A DNA stretch of 64,000 nt from MH13 sp040219355 (GTDB taxonomy: Bacteria; Pseudomonadota; Alphaproteobacteria; Rhizobiales; MH13), in contig JAVJSN010000001.1 of the NCBI GenBank assembly GCA_040219355.1, positions 1-64,000 on the forward strand, written 5' to 3'. How positions within the stretch are numbered: the first letter of the stretch is position 1; each line of letters starts with the position of its first letter. Under the pieces are notes generated by a model that saw only the letters and a list, made by a program, of their open reading frames with translations, was not told where the DNA came from and ran no database searches. Shown in pieces: positions 61,730 through 64,000 of this stretch. The translations under genes and the position numbers were made by a program.

Positions 61730-63235
61730 ATGGTGATGGTACCGGTTTCCTCCGCCTCCGCTGCCCAGAAAGCAGCCTCAACTGGTCAGACAGTGGCCAG
61801 TGCTGGCGCGCGCGTTGCGCCGGTCCCAGGTGCTGCTGGCGTTTCGGGCGCAACAGCTGGTGGCGCTGCCGTTGTTTTGGGTGCGCCCACCGCAGGCCTG
61901 CCACAACAGATCACCACACAAGCTTTGATGACGCTGCTGCAAACACTGGGCAAGCCACTGTCAGGCTCGGTTGCGCAAGCCCCACAAGGCGCTCCTGGCG
62001 CACCGGCGGGTGGCGGATCGACCAATCTGTCGGTCACGCTCACCGTACCCCAATCTGCAACGTCAACCGCTGGCGGGACAATCTCGACATCTCTACCCTT
62101 ACCAACAGGCAGTGCCGCGCCCCCTGCTGGAACGCCGGTGACCGTTCAAGCCGAAGGCAGCCCCAATGCACCACGGATCGCCGTCACTGTTACTGGCGCC
62201 GCTCCGACATCGCCCGACAGCCTACGTGCTGACGCTGCGCGGCAGTCCTCTTTGGCTCCGTTGCTTGCCGATGTGGCCAAGCTGGCCGGACAACCGACGA
62301 CGGGTAGTCCAGCTGCTACCAAAAATCTGGATGCCGCACTGGGACGTATTTTGGGCTTCTCGCTGGATGCGGATATGCCGCTTGATGCCAACACTTTGAG
62401 ATCAGCCATTGAGGGCGCGCGAACGGGACCGCTTACCGGATCGAATGCGCCTCAAAGCACGGCGTCTCAAACGCCCATGCAATCTGCCTTGGGAGCCCTC
62501 GCGCGCGCCCTGGGTATGGTGTTGCCAGCTGTGCCCGAGGGCAATGCGCAGGCCCAGACGCAAGGAACGCAACAGGCGTCTCAACAGGGCGCCCAACAGC
62601 TAGGTTCGCCAAAAGGCGATACAGCGGGCGCAAGGCCAACGCCGCCGCCGTTGCCGGATGGCGCGCAGCCCAGCCGCTTGCTCGCTCATCCATTGTCATC
62701 CGATGCCCCTGATCTTACCGACCCGGCTGTTCTGCAGACGCTCAAAGGCAAGGCAGAGGCAGCTTTGTCGCGGCTCAACCTGCTCCAAGCCGGTGATCAG
62801 ACCGCGGCGCGCGCTGGCGAAGCTGGATCGTCGTTGCGCTGGGATGTGCCATTTCTGATTGGCCAGGAAGCCGCGGTGCTCGGCGTGGTGATCGATCAGG
62901 ATGATGCCTCGGATGCCCGCGATGATGAGCGGCTCAAAAGCTGGCGTTTTCGCTTTGCCTTTGAAAGCCAGGTGTTGGGTGGCGTGGAAGGCCTGGTCGC
63001 CCTTCACAGTCAAACCATCAAGCCTGAGGCTGATCCGCATTTGGACATTGCCGTTTGGGCCAGTGAGCCAAGTGTTCGGGCACGGCTGGAGGCAACGCGC
63101 TATGATCTGGTGAAACGCTTGCAAACTGAGGGTTTGCAGATCGACAGTTTAACGATTGCGCCAACCGATGATTTACCCAAACCTAACGTTGTACCTGATC
63201 ATGAGCAGACGCACCGGGTGGACCTTTTCTCATGA
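61730..63235 (+). CDS. FliK-like flagellar hook-length control family protein
   Basis: 501 residues. The first 330 residues are low complexity, rich in Ala, Gly, Pro, Thr, Gln and disordered, as in FliK rulers. The C-terminal part (about 370-475) has RWDVPFLIGQEAAVLGVVID and WRFRFAFESQVLGGVEGLVA, with VWASEPSVRARLEATRYDLV, which fits the Flg_hook/FliK C-terminal switch domain (strands with L...G). It overlaps the FlhB-like gene by ATGA. FliK stops hook growth by acting on FlhB, so this pair could be functional partners. No other flagellar gene is seen in the window. Confidence 0.75.
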   Translation: MVMVPVSSASAAQKAASTGQTVASAGARVAPVPGAAGVSGATAGGAAVVLGAPTAGLPQQITTQALMTLLQTLGKPLSGSVAQAPQGAPGAPAGGGSTNLSVTLTVPQSATSTAGGTISTSLPLPTGSAAPPAGTPVTVQAEGSPNAPRIAVTVTGAAPTSPDSLRADAARQSSLAPLLADVAKLAGQPTTGSPAATKNLDAALGRILGFSLDADMPLDANTLRSAIEGARTGPLTGSNAPQSTASQTPMQSALGALARALGMVLPAVPEGNAQAQTQGTQQASQQGAQQLGSPKGDTAGARPTPPPLPDGAQPSRLLAHPLSSDAPDLTDPAVLQTLKGKAEAALSRLNLLQAGDQTAARAGEAGSSLRWDVPFLIGQEAAVLGVVIDQDDASDARDDERLKSWRFRFAFESQVLGGVEGLVALHSQTIKPEADPHLDIAVWASEPSVRARLEATRYDLVKRLQTEGLQIDSLTIAPTDDLPKPNVVPDHEQTHRVDLFS

Positions 63236-63555
63236 CCGGCACGCCAGGTTCACGCACGCAACCAGTTGAACCGCCCACCATCGCGGTCGCTCTGCGCTAT
63301 GATGAGGATGGATCAGCGCCCATTGTGGTCGCCTCTGGCAAAGGCTCTCTGGCTGAACGGATCATCACCGCAGCTCAAGAAGCCGGTGTTGCGATCGACG
63401 AAAATCCCATGCTTGCCAGTGCGTTAGAGAACGCACCGCTGGATGAACCGATCCCAGAAGAACTCTATCAAGCTGTGGCAGAAGTGATCAGCTGGGTGCT
63501 GCACGCGCGTCGAGATCAACCAAAATCGTCACCCACCGCGAGGATTGCGGGCTGA
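63232..63555 (+). CDS. FlhB C-terminal-like protein (FhlB/EscU-type)
   Basis: 107 residues. AVALRYDEDGSAPIVVASGK is the post-cleavage segment of FlhB/YscU (A.ALRY......P.V.A.G.G), and AERIITAAQEAGVAIDENPM, then LASALENAPLDEPIPEELYQ, AVAEVISWVL follow. The membrane half and the NPTH autocleavage site of full FlhB are missing. Such short FlhB-related proteins can partly replace the FlhB C-domain in other bacteria. It is coupled to the FliK-like gene upstream and overlaps the next start. Confidence 0.85.
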   Translation: MTGTPGSRTQPVEPPTIAVALRYDEDGSAPIVVASGKGSLAERIITAAQEAGVAIDENPMLASALENAPLDEPIPEELYQAVAEVISWVLHARRDQPKSSPTARIAG

Positions 63556-64000
63556 TGGCGAGCATTTTGGACCGAGACGTTCATGACAATGAAAATCTTG
63601 TGGCGCCCGCGCAACAATGCCGCAAAGAGTGGCCGGAGGGCGCGGATCACCCCCCTTTGGTGCCGCCAAAGGGTATAGCCACGCCGCCCAAATCACGCCA
63701 TGGTCCGGCCATGATTGACGTTCGACACATAACGCGCGCTGTAGCGCTTGTGATGGTGACCATGCTTGTTGCTGCAAACACGGTTGTCCCGTCACTGTCG
63801 TACGCCCAGAAATATGCCGACCATCTGGCCCAGTATGGCGGGTATGATGCGCGGGTTGCGGCCATCAGCGGATTTGCCTCGCTTTATGTCAGCCCTGAAG
63901 CGCCTATGCTTCCGGTTGTGCTTTCAGTGCCAAGTGATGTGGAAAAGGCTGCGGTGCTGCCAAGCTCCTGCGCCATGGACAAAACGGTGCTGCCAAGCGT
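63555..64000 (+). CDS. Exported protein of unknown function (cut by window end)
   Basis: The frame opens at ATG 63555 (TGATG overlap with the previous stop) and is still open at 64000. A second ATG at 63711 begins a better signal peptide (MIDVRHITRAVALVMVTMLV, cleavage near SYAQK), so this may be the true start. The mature part seen (KYADHLAQYGGYDARVAAIS) has no motif I recognise. Confidence 0.6.
   Translation, partial: MASILDRDVHDNENLVAPAQQCRKEWPEGADHPPLVPPKGIATPPKSRHGPAMIDVRHITRAVALVMVTMLVAANTVVPSLSYAQKYADHLAQYGGYDARVAAISGFASLYVSPEAPMLPVVLSVPSDVEKAAVLPSSCAMDKTVLPS

Overview
The window is chromosomal DNA from an alphaproteobacterium, most likely of the order Hyphomicrobiales (Rhizobiales) or a close relative. 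The evidence is gene content and order: a lptC-lptA-lptB-rpoN-hpf-ptsN block, an aroA-cmk-rpsA-sppA-ihfB-lapA block, a chvI-chvG-hprK-EIIA(Man)-HPr block divergent from pckA, a fructose-type frcBCAK transporter with a ROK regulator, and a RegB/RegA (ActS/ActR) redox pair. Genus cannot be settled from sequence reading alone. Most of the window is ordinary, dense core genome; accessory character is concentrated at the left edge and in a few intergenic or inserted elements.

Layout. 1-1786: right end of an IS3-family element, a membrane-protein fragment cut by it, and a gene broken by an in-frame TGA. 2039-5528 (minus): an operon of a JmjC/cupin-like protein, an oligosaccharide flippase and a FemAB/BioF2-like acyltransferase. 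5780-11484 (plus): RNase D-like exonuclease, LPS transport genes lptC/lptA/lptB, sigma-54, long HPF and PtsN. 11637-14531 and 19905-22541: two large membrane GGDEF-EAL proteins flanking the frc sugar-uptake locus (14795-19873). 22824-22899: tRNA-Ala(GGC). 23028-30507: FYDLN-acid protein, then aroA to lapA, then an ornithine-cyclodeaminase family enzyme. 30523-36569: PTS-related phosphorelay with ChvGI and divergent PEP carboxykinase. 36588-42306: gamma-glutamyltransferase family protein, DNA polymerase I, acyltransferase. 42563-49225: PBP1A, small membrane and metal-dependent proteins, a DUF2852 protein and PHA depolymerase. 49756-52910: RegB, RegA and a membrane-anchored AraC regulator. 53840-58724: DevBCA-type exporter facing a frameshifted ketoacyl-ACP synthase and its MarR regulator. 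58801-61371: an EAL protein, a tandem pair of BA14K-like secreted proteins and MmcB. 61730-64000: FliK-like and FlhB-C-like proteins, then a secreted protein cut by the window end.

Functional themes: envelope biogenesis (LPS transport, PBP1A, flippase, exporter), carbon/nitrogen control through phosphotransfer (PtsN, HPr, EIIA-Man, HprK, ChvGI, RpoN), redox control (RegBA), and cyclic-di-GMP signalling (three proteins).

The most unusual features are: a hairpin element that appears to have inserted in frame into the gamma-glutamyltransferase gene; a 269-bp inverted-repeat element with TA ends that supplies the stop codons of both flanking genes; two matched palindromes that look like operators of the MarR/ketoacyl-synthase unit; a 20-bp perfect palindrome between a secreted-protein gene and the devBCA-like operon; and repeated CTTATCGATTA motifs between chvI and pckA. 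I found no CRISPR array, no complete prophage and no complete novel multi-gene defence system.
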